DNA from: Bin80 sp022820435
GTDB lineage: Bacteria; Bacteroidota; Rhodothermia; Rhodothermales; Bin80
Reading direction: 5' to 3'
Length of the DNA stretch: 32,409 nt
Assembly (NCBI GenBank): GCA_022820435.1
Contig: JAJEFL010000149.1
Coordinates: forward strand, 1-32,409
Position numbers and translations under genes: made by a program. This document shows, piece after piece, positions 7,740 to 16,678 of the stretch. Position 1 is the first letter of the stretch. Each line of letters begins with the position of its first letter. The notes under the pieces were generated by a model. The model was given only the letters and a program-made list of their open reading frames with translations. It made no database searches and was not told the origin of the DNA.

Positions 7740-9572
7740 ATGCTTGCGCTTCGCGCGGTCCTGTTTTTCCTGGTGAGTTTGAGTGCACCAGTCGTACACG
7801 CCCAGATTCGGGCCGACACGGTACGTTCATTGATGTCATTTCGTGCGGTGGAGGACACGGTGAGCCGGGCAGTATTGACGGCGCACCATGACATTACCCG
7901 TACGCTCTCCCAGTTGCCGGGCAGTTTTGCATATGATTTTAACACGTTTGCGTGGCCGGCTGCCTGGAGCATCCATGGACTTAGTCCACATTCGGTTCAG
8001 CTTTATTTCGGGCCAGTTCCGTTTGATGATCTGCTTACGGGGCGCAGTCGTTATGATTTGCTTCCAACCGCGCTCCTGCGAGTTCCTGAGGTGGATGCCG
8101 GTCTGTCGGGTGGAGGAATCGGAATCCAGACAGAACTTCGAACGGTAAATGCAGCACTGCCAGTCACCCAGCTCCATTATCAGGCAGGGGATCATAAACT
8201 TCAGCGTGTGACGGCATTGCATGCACAGCAGAGGAATCGATTATTTGACCGGACCGGCCGGCTGCAAGGGGTTTTTGCTTATGGCGGTGCCTCAGATGCG
8301 GGGGACTATCCTGGAAGCCGCTTGCGGCGGCAGCGGCAGCTTTTGCTCAGGACACGCTACCAGCGAATTACATGGTCACTGGAACTCTTGTATCTGCATA
8401 ATCAGCGCCGCCTGGGTGCTCATAGCGGCGTGCTGGGAGCAGAGGATGTACGCTACAATCGTCTGATCGCCGGGGTCATCGGGCAAAATCGGACAAGGAG
8501 GACCGTACGGAATGATTTCCTGAGTACTTTCCGAACAGGGTTTGTGACGGCAACGGTGTATCTGTCAACGCAAACCAACCGTTACGAAGATGCGGGTGCA
8601 TCCGCGCGGCGATTCGGGGGATCCGTCACAAGGGATTTTGATTTTGATCGGAACCGGCTGCGGTTACGCGTTAAAGCCTATACGCAGCGCGTTCCCATGG
8701 GGAGTGCACTTCCAGAGGGGCGGCAAGTATCGCTGATGGAATTCCAGGTGACGGATTCTTTGCAACTGCGGGCAGGCGTTCTATTTGCCCAGGCGGGGCT
8801 GCGGAATCAGGCCGGAAACTGGTCCCCGCTGGGGCGCCTTCAATGGGGGGCATCTATCGCGGCATTCGATCCCCGTATAGAGGTCACCTACAGCACAATG
8901 CCGACTCCGGCCCCTGGATGGGGGAAGTATCTAGTCAGTAAAGTAACCGGAACGGGGCGCGTAGTGCGGGCGCATACAGGAATTGGTCTACGCATAGGGC
9001 GGTTTAGGATTACGCCTTATGGATTTATGTCGGATGCCCGGGATGTGCCGGACTACCGGGAGATCACCATCGACTCAGTGCATGTGGTTCAGGACACATA
9101 CACTGCGTTCGGGGGAGGGATCGATCTGTCTCTTGCAGCGGATCCATCCCGTGGCGTTTATGCGGCCGTGAACTCCGGCTTTATCGAAACGGGTCGTACC
9201 GGATATGATGCAGAACGCATTCTGCCGAAATGGACATTGTCAGGGCAGCTGGGATTTCGTGCAGTTCTGTTTACCGGGGATTTGCGGCTGGACATGTCCA
9301 TACGCGGCCGGTCATGGACTGCCATGAGGAGCCGCACCCTGCACGCGCCCACTGGATTGCTGGTGATTCCGTCCAGTGAACGCATCCCCGTTAAAGCATC
9401 GTACACACTGGATCTGGTTGTGGAGGGAGGCATTCGCACGGCAACCGTCTATGTTCTTTACGAAAATATGACCAGCGGTACCGGGTTGATGGCCGGGAAT
9501 GAACTGGTAGCAGATTATCCACTTCCCGCAGGCCAGCTGCGTTTCGGTGTATACTGGCCAATTATGAACTAA
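7740..9572 (+). CDS. outer-membrane beta-barrel protein of unknown function
   Basis: This 610-residue protein has a clear signal peptide (hydrophobic core from residue 5, likely cleavage after VVHA at 22). The mature chain is rich in alternating beta-strand patterns with many Arg, Tyr and Gly residues, such as RLRLRVKAYTQRV and LRLDMSIRGRSW, and ends in a terminal strand with aromatic residues (QLRFGVYWP). A segment near residues 115-135 (LSGGGIGIQTELRTV) recalls the plug-barrel junction of TonB-dependent receptors, but there is no TonB box or clear plug. It resembles the putative porin-like barrels of Bacteroidota. It starts two bases after the NDUFA9-like gene's stop, so they are probably co-transcribed. 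There is no obvious terminator after it. Confidence 0.75.
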   Translation: MLALRAVLFFLVSLSAPVVHAQIRADTVRSLMSFRAVEDTVSRAVLTAHHDITRTLSQLPGSFAYDFNTFAWPAAWSIHGLSPHSVQLYFGPVPFDDLLTGRSRYDLLPTALLRVPEVDAGLSGGGIGIQTELRTVNAALPVTQLHYQAGDHKLQRVTALHAQQRNRLFDRTGRLQGVFAYGGASDAGDYPGSRLRRQRQLLLRTRYQRITWSLELLYLHNQRRLGAHSGVLGAEDVRYNRLIAGVIGQNRTRRTVRNDFLSTFRTGFVTATVYLSTQTNRYEDAGASARRFGGSVTRDFDFDRNRLRLRVKAYTQRVPMGSALPEGRQVSLMEFQVTDSLQLRAGVLFAQAGLRNQAGNWSPLGRLQWGASIAAFDPRIEVTYSTMPTPAPGWGKYLVSKVTGTGRVVRAHTGIGLRIGRFRITPYGFMSDARDVPDYREITIDSVHVVQDTYTAFGGGIDLSLAADPSRGVYAAVNSGFIETGRTGYDAERILPKWTLSGQLGFRAVLFTGDLRLDMSIRGRSWTAMRSRTLHAPTGLLVIPSSERIPVKASYTLDLVVEGGIRTATVYVLYENMTSGTGLMAGNELVADYPLPAGQLRFGVYWPIMN

Positions 9573-9952
9573 TCCTTTTGGCGTCCGCTGCCATTTCTAT
9601 ATTGTACAAGGAATGGAATGGGAATTTTAACGGGCCGGTGAGGGGGAGAGAATTGGGGGGACGAAAAAGAGGAGCAAGATGTATACTGGTATGGAGACCT
9701 GTTCGTTGAGCATCAAGCCAAAGGGCCTATATGCACAACTGGAATGCCCATGTGTATGGAGCCAGTTCTGGAACCGGAATGTAGTGGGTCATTTTACACG
9801 GATCGCAGAACGACCTGGGAGGAAGCAGGCGGCCTGGGATCCTCCCAAATATCGGGAGCAGGATGTATCTAAATTCAGATCCACATAAAGCCATGTAATT
9901 GGTCAGGGAGAACCAATATGCTTGATGGTTCGGATGTGCGGTATGTTTCTGA

Positions 9953-10159
9953 GATTTAACCAGATGCAGTCTCGGCGAACCCTTTATTCCGAAATCAGTC
10001 CAAGTAGTCATATCTAAAAAAGATAGAGCGGATCTCCCGTCGTTCACCGAGGAGGAAGTATATGTCTTTACTCTTCTGGAGCACATGGGTTGTTCCGGTA
10101 AAGAGGCGGTTGCGTTCACCAAATCCCTGTTCAGCATGTTGTCTAAACCTATTTCTTGA
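9953..10159 (+). pseudogene. open frame without start codon, possible gene remnant
   Basis: After a TGA the frame is open for 68 codons to a TGA at 10157. The translated segment has protein-like amphipathic character (FTEEEVYVFTLLEHMGCSG and EAVAFTKSLFSML), but the frame contains no start codon before its middle. It lies just upstream of the coiled-coil/membrane remnant at 10164 and in another phase (+1), so both may be parts of one broken gene. No family is recognised. Confidence 0.25.
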
Positions 10160-10163
10160 CTAA

Positions 10164-10459
10164 ATTAAGTCCAGTCATACGCAACTGGAATCCAGACTAG
10201 AGGCAAAGATGGATGCTCAGAACAGTAGCATGAAGGCGGAGATGAGCCATTTACGCTGGTTTGCAGGAATCGTAGTTGCCGTGCTCGGGGGGTACTTGCA
10301 ACGGTCGTTGCCTTAGTTGCGGAGGGGCTTAGGGCGAATCCGGGGACGGTATGCATGAGGCTTGTTACAGATCAGAATGTGCGGGAATTCCTGAACATCA
10401 GACACCCCCCGGAGCAGAGTGATTTTTCCAAAATTCCAGATGATTTCATCTTGCTCTGA
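10164..10459 (+). pseudogene. frameshifted coiled-coil plus transmembrane protein remnant
   Basis: The first frame encodes an amphipathic helix (THTQLESRLEAKMDAQNSSMKAEM) leading into a hydrophobic helix (LRWFAGIVVAVLGG), the arrangement of DUF1640/CCDC90-like coiled-coil membrane proteins. The frame then runs out at the six-G tract 10287-10292. If one G is added, the hydrophobic helix continues smoothly as VLATVVALVAEGLRANPG and the frame stays open to TGA at 10457-10459. This is a disrupted gene, a phase-variable tract or a sequencing error in a homopolymer. There is no intact start in frame upstream of 10164. Confidence 0.5.
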
Positions 10460-10949
10460 TTCGGAACAATAAGTTGAAATTTCGATCCTGCCGTGATTCG
10501 TATCGGATGATTAGACTTCGATTTCACGAGCCGATAATTTCGCGGCACGCAAGGTGGTGATGATTGATTTGTTTAGCCTATACGGTTCAGAGTTGACGCT
10601 AGACACTTTGGCTTGAACGTGTGAAAGAGGAGTCCGTCAGGGAGGTGGCCGAAATGTTTGAACGACACGACGAAGGCGTGTGCAATACGCTTTGTCATCA
10701 ACAGTCCAATGGGAAAATCCAGAAAATTAAAATCGTTCGCGGGGATACCGAAAATTTAAAAGCTTCAGATCCGCCGTCCTCTTTTTGCGGCGGCCTGGAT
10801 ACCGATCCGCAACAATGCCGGTAGAACCGTGCTGGCCGGTTTGCAAAACCTAAAGCGTAGTTTTGCTCAGGTTACCGTAAAGTAAATTAACCGGATTGGC
10901 CACAATTCGTAATCATTCCGTATAAGTTCTGTTATCAAGTCAAACTGCA

Positions 10950-11771
10950 ATGAAACCCAGTTTCCACGAAGAGCAGGTATTGCGGGAAATCCACATATGG
11001 CGGAATGAAGAGCCGTCATGGCTGCGCCAGAAAGTGCAATGGGTCAATCGGCCGCTGAACGCACTGTCAAAGCAGGCAATGCGCGTTCCAGGAGTCGAGT
11101 GGACACTGGAGAATGTCATTGCAGGCCTCATAAAATGTGCCAATGAGATTGTTCAGGATACGACCTCACGCTCGGCTATCGTGACGGCGTTTCGGGTAAA
11201 AGGTTATAATGTCCGTGATTTTTCGGATATTGGGGATCTTGATTTGAAGGCAGTGGATCATGTACTTGACGATCTGGACCTCCGCTATCAGACCCTGACG
11301 GCTGCACACGGCGCAGTTGCAGGGCTTGCCGGAATGGCGGGATTGGCTGCGGACATTGTCGCTTTGGTTGTACTGAATCTCCGTGCGGCCGGGCAGATTG
11401 CACTGTATTGTGGATACGATATCCACCTGCCACAGGAACGCACATACGCATTGAACATATTGGCGATGGCCGCGCGGTCAGAAGAAAAAGAACACAGACA
11501 TGCACAGGCGCTCGCAGAGCGGCACCTTCGTGCGGCCATTGAGCAGACGGCGGTCGGGGTTACACTGCGCAGCACTGCACGCGTTCTCGGGATGCGCCTC
11601 ATTAAGTTGAAACTGGCGCAGGTGATTCCCCTGGCCGCAGTGGTTGCCGGAGGTGGATTCAATGCGTACTACACCGCACGCGTGTGCGAGACGGCCAGAT
11701 ATCTGTATCAGGAACGCCGTTTGCAAGACAAGTACTCAACTGATATACTGAACTCTCTACTGGAGGAATGA
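10950..11771 (+). CDS. EcsC-family protein
   Basis: A 273-residue protein resembling the EcsC family (named for a product of the Bacillus ecs operon, biochemical role unknown). The diagnostic part is the small-residue-rich hydrophobic block GAVAGLAGMAGLAADIVALVVLNLRAAGQIALYCGYD at about 121-157, followed by PQERTYALNILAMAA, as in the family. A second hydrophobic glycine-rich segment lies at about 222-240. The N-terminal 50 residues are charged. No signal peptide is present, so it probably acts at the cytoplasmic face of the inner membrane. It is first in the long plus-strand unit. Its stop overlaps the start of the sulfatase gene by 4 bases (ATGA). Confidence 0.85.
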   Translation: MKPSFHEEQVLREIHIWRNEEPSWLRQKVQWVNRPLNALSKQAMRVPGVEWTLENVIAGLIKCANEIVQDTTSRSAIVTAFRVKGYNVRDFSDIGDLDLKAVDHVLDDLDLRYQTLTAAHGAVAGLAGMAGLAADIVALVVLNLRAAGQIALYCGYDIHLPQERTYALNILAMAARSEEKEHRHAQALAERHLRAAIEQTAVGVTLRSTARVLGMRLIKLKLAQVIPLAAVVAGGGFNAYYTARVCETARYLYQERRLQDKYSTDILNSLLEE

Positions 11772-13204
11772 GACTCCTTGGTGCATTAATCTGGCTGCTG
11801 ATCTTTGCCGGCTGTCGGGTGACAGAACCGGCGAATTTTGTATTTATTCTGGCGGACGACTTAGGATATATGGACGTCGGTGCCTACAACCCGAACACGT
11901 TTTATGAGACTCCGAATATTGATCGCTTAGCCGAGGAAGGAGTTCGATTTACACAGGGGTACGCTGCGGCACCCGTATGCAGTCCTACCCGCGCAAGTCT
12001 GATGACGGGGCTGTATCCCGCACGAATGGCGACCACGGATTATTTTGGTGCTCCGCAACCGGATCATGTGTCCACACACTGGACACGTAATAAGCCGCTG
12101 CTGCCTGCCAGATATGAGCCGCAGCTGCCGCATAATGAGGTGACACTTGCCGAAGCCTTCTCGGCGGCGGGGTATCGGACCTTCTGGGCAGGGAAGTGGC
12201 ATCTGGGCGGGGAAGGATCCTATCCTGAAGATCATGGATTTGAGGTAAATCGGGGTGGCTGGGAGGCGGGCGGACCCTATGGGCGGGGGAATTATTTTGT
12301 CCCCTATGATAATCCGCGGCTAGAGGATGGCCCGGACGGAGAGCATCTGCCGGCAAGGCTGGCTGCCGAGACGGTCCGGTTTATCGGAGAAAATCAGGAA
12401 CAGCCGTTTGTGGCATTTCTGTCGTTCTATTCGGTTCATACGCCGCTCATGGCGCGGACAGACCTGCAGGCCAAGTACGAGGCGAAGCCTGCATCACCGG
12501 AGGAGTGGGGGGCCGAAGGAGAGCGTCAGGTGCGGCTGACACAGAACCATGCGGTTTATGCCGCCATGATCGAGGCGATGGATCAGGCGGTGGGCACGGT
12601 CCTTGCTGCATTGGATGAATTGGATCTTGTACGCAATACCGTGGTTGTTTTTACGTCAGATAACGGAGGCCTCTCCACCTCGGAAGGACATCCAACCAGT
12701 AACCTGCCACTCAGGGCCGGCAAAGGGTGGATGTATGAAGGGGGGATCCGGGAGCCGCTGCTGATACGCTGGCCTGCACTGTTAAGCGGAGGACGGGTGG
12801 AGGATACGCCGGTTACCAGCCCCGATATTATGCCGACCCTGCTGCACATGGCAAGACTGCCGGAACCGGATTTTACCGACGGAGTCAGCCTGCTGCCACT
12901 TCTGATTGAACGACGCGCACCCGATCGGGATATCTACTGGCATTATCCGCACTACGGTAATCAGGGAGGCAGCCCCTCCAGTGCAGTGCGGCGTGGAGAC
13001 TGGAAACTCCTTCGATTCTATGAAGATGACCGGGAAGAATTATATAATCTGGCTGTAGATGTATCTGAATCGGAAGATCAAGCGTCTAATCAACGGGAGA
13101 TTCGTGATGAACTCTCAAGATCCCTGGATGTATGGCTGGATCAGGTGAATGCACGCCTGCCAACCCCGAATCCTGATCACATAGATCAATTACCCCATGA
13201 GTAA
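11768..13204 (+). CDS. sulfatase lipoprotein, arylsulfatase A type
   Basis: A 478-residue sulfatase that would hydrolyse sulfate esters, perhaps of marine polysaccharides or glycans. The signal ends in the lipobox IFAGC (Cys16), so it is a lipoprotein. The metal-binding ILADDLGYMD gives Asp30 and Asp31. The CSPTRAS motif at 71-77 has the Cys that is converted to formylglycine, with Pro73 and Arg75 as required. GKWHLG and FTSDNGG are further family motifs. A formylglycine-generating or radical-SAM maturase is not in the window. The gene overlaps ecsC-like by 4 bases and clpX by 8, so it is embedded in a housekeeping operon, unlike the polysaccharide clusters where sulfatases often occur. The substrate is not predictable from this sequence. 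Confidence 0.93.
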   Translation: MRLLGALIWLLIFAGCRVTEPANFVFILADDLGYMDVGAYNPNTFYETPNIDRLAEEGVRFTQGYAAAPVCSPTRASLMTGLYPARMATTDYFGAPQPDHVSTHWTRNKPLLPARYEPQLPHNEVTLAEAFSAAGYRTFWAGKWHLGGEGSYPEDHGFEVNRGGWEAGGPYGRGNYFVPYDNPRLEDGPDGEHLPARLAAETVRFIGENQEQPFVAFLSFYSVHTPLMARTDLQAKYEAKPASPEEWGAEGERQVRLTQNHAVYAAMIEAMDQAVGTVLAALDELDLVRNTVVVFTSDNGGLSTSEGHPTSNLPLRAGKGWMYEGGIREPLLIRWPALLSGGRVEDTPVTSPDIMPTLLHMARLPEPDFTDGVSLLPLLIERRAPDRDIYWHYPHYGNQGGSPSSAVRRGDWKLLRFYEDDREELYNLAVDVSESEDQASNQREIRDELSRSLDVWLDQVNARLPTPNPDHIDQLPHE

Positions 13205-14471
13205 AAAAAGAGATAACGAGCGACTCACCTGCTCATTTTGTCACCGTACAACCGATGAGGTGGACTCCCTTGTCGCAGGGCAGAATGCGTTTATTTGCGA
13301 TCAGTGTATTGCAGATGCTTATATCATGCTGAATGATTCAGAAAAGGTGAGTTCAAGATCAAAGCGTCGTGCCCCGCGCAAGAAAAAAAATCGCCGCCGG
13401 CCACTGCTTCCCAAAAAGATCAAGGCAGAACTGGATAAGTATGTAATTGGACAGGAGTATGCCAAAAAATCTTTGGCGGTGGCCGTGTATAATCACTACA
13501 AACGGGTTGACGCTGAACAGTTTGTAACTGATTACAAGGATGTTGAAATCGAAAAATCGAATATCCTGCTTTTAGGATCAAGCGGTACGGGCAAGACCCT
13601 GCTTGCACGTACTCTTGCCCGGATTCTGGATGTGCCATTTTCCATCAGTGATGCGACAAGCCTGACGGAAGCCGGCTACGTCGGTGAAGATGTGGAAACA
13701 ATTTTGTCGAACCTGCTGTCTGCGGCGGAATTTGAGGTCGGGGATGCAGAGCGTGGAATTATATTTATTGATGAGATTGATAAAATTTCGCGCAAAAGTC
13801 ATAATGCCTCCATTACACGGGATGTGTCCGGGGAAGGAGTGCAGCAGGCATTGCTGAAAGTCATGGAGGGAACCGTCGCCGGCGTACCTCCCAAAGGCGG
13901 ACGCAAACATCCCGAACAAAGCCTGATAAATATTGATACGAGCGGGATCCTCTTTATTTGCGGAGGTGCATTTGAAGGACTCTCTGAAATCATCGCCCGC
14001 CGGCTCAACGTAAACCAGATCGGGTTTGCATCTACCCCCGAGCGGCGCTATGATGAATCGGATACGTCCATATTGCAGTTCGTGGAGCCGGAAGATTTGG
14101 TGCAGTATGGGCTGATCCCTGAACTTATTGGACGGTTACCGCTTGCGGCGGCCCTGGAACCGCTTTCGGATGAAGAGATGATGCGAATCCTCACCGAGCC
14201 AAAAAATGCCGTAATCCGGCAGTATCAGAAGATGTTTGCAATGGATGGGGTGGATCTGATATTTGATGAACCGGCACTGCGCAGTATTGTGAAGCGTGCA
14301 CGCAAACTGGGCACCGGTGCACGCGGACTCCGCAGCGTACTGGAGCAGGCCATGCTGGATATCATGTTTGAGATTCACAGCGTGAAGGATGTAGGCCTCT
14401 GCCTGATTACCGAGGAGACTATCACACTGGGAAAACCGCCGGTTTACGAAAAGCGCAAGGCTTCCGCCTGA
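13197..14471 (+). CDS. clpX: ATP-dependent Clp protease ATP-binding subunit ClpX
   Basis: This 424-residue AAA+ unfoldase feeds substrates to ClpP. The N-terminal zinc-binding domain has Cys12, Cys15, Cys34 and Cys37. The Walker A GSSGTGKT is at 127-134, slightly different from the common GPTGSGKT. The pore loop GYVGE is at 160-164, Walker B IIFIDEID at 188-195, the RKH loop at 236-238, and the ClpP-binding IGF loop at 275-277. Sensor and arginine-finger regions (ELIGRLP, GARGLRSV) are present. A basic linker RKKKNRRR at 61-68 joins the zinc and AAA+ domains. clpP is not adjacent, unlike in many proteobacteria. It overlaps the sulfatase gene by 8 bases and ends 5 bases before tamA. Confidence 0.97.
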   Translation: MSKKRDNERLTCSFCHRTTDEVDSLVAGQNAFICDQCIADAYIMLNDSEKVSSRSKRRAPRKKKNRRRPLLPKKIKAELDKYVIGQEYAKKSLAVAVYNHYKRVDAEQFVTDYKDVEIEKSNILLLGSSGTGKTLLARTLARILDVPFSISDATSLTEAGYVGEDVETILSNLLSAAEFEVGDAERGIIFIDEIDKISRKSHNASITRDVSGEGVQQALLKVMEGTVAGVPPKGGRKHPEQSLINIDTSGILFICGGAFEGLSEIIARRLNVNQIGFASTPERRYDESDTSILQFVEPEDLVQYGLIPELIGRLPLAAALEPLSDEEMMRILTEPKNAVIRQYQKMFAMDGVDLIFDEPALRSIVKRARKLGTGARGLRSVLEQAMLDIMFEIHSVKDVGLCLITEETITLGKPPVYEKRKASA

Positions 14472-14476
14472 ATTGC

Positions 14477-16678
14477 ATGAGGGGCCTGCTAGGAATTGCC
14501 CTGTTCGGACTCGCACCCGTGTCAGTAACCCTGGCGCAGCCAGATCTCTTGAATGTGAATGAGAATACATCGGTACGGCGCATAGAGTTTCGCTATATGG
14601 ATGCAGAGCGCTACCCGCCGAGGTTCAGCGTCTCAGAACTTCGTCAATTGACTGCACTGCGTGCGGTTCCCCGCCGATACCGGCTTATCAGATTCCTGCA
14701 GCGCACGGTACGGGATGATTATATCCTGAACCCGATTGAATTGCAACGGGATGTGGTCCGGCTTCGTCAGGCTTTTCAGGAAGCCGGTTACCTGCATACT
14801 CATGTGGACTATTCCGCTTCCACACTGAATCAGGTATCCAACACGGTGACCATCCGGTTTCAGATTGCCCAGGGACCTCCGGTGATTATTCAGGATGTCG
14901 GGTTTTATGCAGAATCGGGGTATCTGGCGGCGAGCCTGGATACAGAATTGCGTGAAGCATGGATTGACTTTCGGGACCGGACTGGTTTTGAGGTGGGGGA
15001 TGTGTTCACGCATTTTGAACTGGTACAGATTGAGGATGAGGTGTTGAGCTGGTTTAAGGATGAAGGATATGCGTTTGCCGAATTGGTCACATCCTTCAAT
15101 GTTGATTCGGTCTACAATGCCGCAGACATCGGTTTTCAGGTGCATACGGGGCCGCGCGGTTCGGTTCATCAAATTGAGATTCAGGGAGCACCTGCCGTGA
15201 ACCGGCGGGTTATTTTGCGAGCCCTGCCTTTCAGGAAAGGGGATCTGTTTTCGCAGCGGGATCTGATAGACGGACAGCGGGCACTGTTTGCTTTGGGGCT
15301 GTTCAGTGTCGTTCAGGTGCAGACCCCTCCGCAGGCACGGGACAGCACGGTCAATGTGCGGATTAATCTGGAGCGTGCACGGCCCCGTCATGTATCCGCC
15401 GAAACCGGGTATCACCAGCGTGAGGGAATCACGGGGGAGGGGCGCTGGACGCACCGCAATTTTCTGGATGGGGCACGGACGTTAACCCTGACCGCCCAAA
15501 TTCAGACCGGCTTATTAGCGACGGCCGGGATTGGCGCAGTAACAGGGCGGTCTGCACGCGGCGCCGTTGCGCTGACGCAGCCCTACCTTGGGATCAGCCA
15601 GTTGCGGGCAATTCTGGAACCGTTCATTCAGTACGAGCGGGATCCTCTTGCCGGAGCATCCTCGAAGATCTTCGACTTTAACCGGCGTGAGGTTGGCGTA
15701 TCCACGACGTTTATTTATGGCTTACAGCAGACGCGGGTCACGAGTCTGCGCTACAGTTTCAGTCGCACAAAAAATTTTACGGCGATTACATCGGGAGATG
15801 CCTATGATAAGAGCATTTTGATTCTTGGCGGAACACTGGGGTGGACGGATAACCTGTTGCGCCCGACCTACGGGGTAATTCTGCAGCCACTGATTGAGCA
15901 GGGGGGGCGGATTGAATCCTGGCTTGGCGCCCGCCCGTTCGGGGTCAATTACCTGAAGATGCAACTGCAGGTGGCGGGATACTGGCCTCTATCCAGAAAT
16001 GTCAATTTTAGCGGACGATTCAAGGCAGGACGGATTTGGCCGGGAGGAACCCGGCACAGGACACTTTACAGTTCTGAAGGAGCTGAGACCGTGGACACAC
16101 AGTTTTTGCAGCCTACCGAGGACCGGTTTGATCCATTGAGGTTTTATATTGGCGGAGCAGATGATGTGCGGGGCTGGAGTACAGGGCTGGCAGGCCCCAA
16201 GGCAATCCGCACCCCGTCACGCACATCCGGTGAGGGGGGCGCTTCGAAGGACGGTGTATATGAACCGATTGGAGGGCTGGCTCGTTTAGCAGCCAGCGTA
16301 GAACTCCGGTTTCGTCTGCGTGGGCCGTGGTACGGGGCGGCGTTTGCAGATGCGGGAGCGGTCTCCTCCCTGCGTGCAGAAAATTGTGCGGAGACTTTTT
16401 TTGAGGATCCAGATCGGACCATTCGCATTCCAGTTCAGTGCGGATTCAGAGATACCGGGCGGGTTACCCTGCGCCAGTTCAAGGTTGGGGCTGGATTGGG
16501 ACTGCGCTATGATACCCCGATTGGATTTATTCGCCTTGATGTGGCGGCGAAACTAAATCCCGATCCCCTGGATTTGCAGTCCTCTGGAGATGCACTGGCA
16601 GCCGCCGGATCCCAGAAAGACAGCAGGAATACATGGTACCGTTTTAATGTCCATTTCAGTATTGGGCAGGCATTTTAA
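14477..16678 (+). CDS. tamA: TamA-like Omp85-family outer-membrane protein
   Basis: A 733-residue protein with a signal peptide (cleavage probably after VTLA at 20), a periplasmic part with about three POTRA-like repeats (roughly 30-310) and a C-terminal Omp85 barrel (about 315-733). The barrel carries the conserved lid-loop motif GGADDVRGW at 559-567 and the penultimate-strand TPIGFIRLDVA near 686-696, and ends with Phe. The length and number of POTRAs favour TamA over BamA, which has five POTRAs. The gene directly precedes tamB, the expected partner, and they overlap by about 32 bases. TamA and TamB together help insert some outer-membrane proteins and have been linked to phospholipid transport. 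There is an insertion of charged and Ser/Gly residues near 585. Confidence 0.9.
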   Translation: MRGLLGIALFGLAPVSVTLAQPDLLNVNENTSVRRIEFRYMDAERYPPRFSVSELRQLTALRAVPRRYRLIRFLQRTVRDDYILNPIELQRDVVRLRQAFQEAGYLHTHVDYSASTLNQVSNTVTIRFQIAQGPPVIIQDVGFYAESGYLAASLDTELREAWIDFRDRTGFEVGDVFTHFELVQIEDEVLSWFKDEGYAFAELVTSFNVDSVYNAADIGFQVHTGPRGSVHQIEIQGAPAVNRRVILRALPFRKGDLFSQRDLIDGQRALFALGLFSVVQVQTPPQARDSTVNVRINLERARPRHVSAETGYHQREGITGEGRWTHRNFLDGARTLTLTAQIQTGLLATAGIGAVTGRSARGAVALTQPYLGISQLRAILEPFIQYERDPLAGASSKIFDFNRREVGVSTTFIYGLQQTRVTSLRYSFSRTKNFTAITSGDAYDKSILILGGTLGWTDNLLRPTYGVILQPLIEQGGRIESWLGARPFGVNYLKMQLQVAGYWPLSRNVNFSGRFKAGRIWPGGTRHRTLYSSEGAETVDTQFLQPTEDRFDPLRFYIGGADDVRGWSTGLAGPKAIRTPSRTSGEGGASKDGVYEPIGGLARLAASVELRFRLRGPWYGAAFADAGAVSSLRAENCAETFFEDPDRTIRIPVQCGFRDTGRVTLRQFKVGAGLGLRYDTPIGFIRLDVAAKLNPDPLDLQSSGDALAAAGSQKDSRNTWYRFNVHFSIGQAF

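Larger units (their letters stand above)
9573..10949. other. decayed, gene-poor stretch
   Basis: Almost 1.4 kb without an intact gene. Short open frames on both strands have no recognisable family. Two fragments look like former coding sequence (9953-10159 and 10164-10459) and are listed separately. Purine-rich G runs occur near 9630-9670. The last 50 bases should contain the promoter of the large operon beginning at 10950. A possible TATAAG at 10921-10926 with TTGGCC at 10896-10901 has a poor 19-base spacer. Confidence 0.5.

Noticed and set aside
9679..10137. Plus-strand 69-codon frame and opposing 136-codon minus frame
   Set aside because: The minus frame is antisense to the more protein-like plus fragment at 9953-10159, and neither has a recognisable motif or RBS.
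10621..10824. 67-codon frame from GTG (KEESVREVAEMFERHDE...)
   Set aside because: No RBS, no family, and it sits in a decayed region. It could be a remnant but evidence is too thin to annotate.
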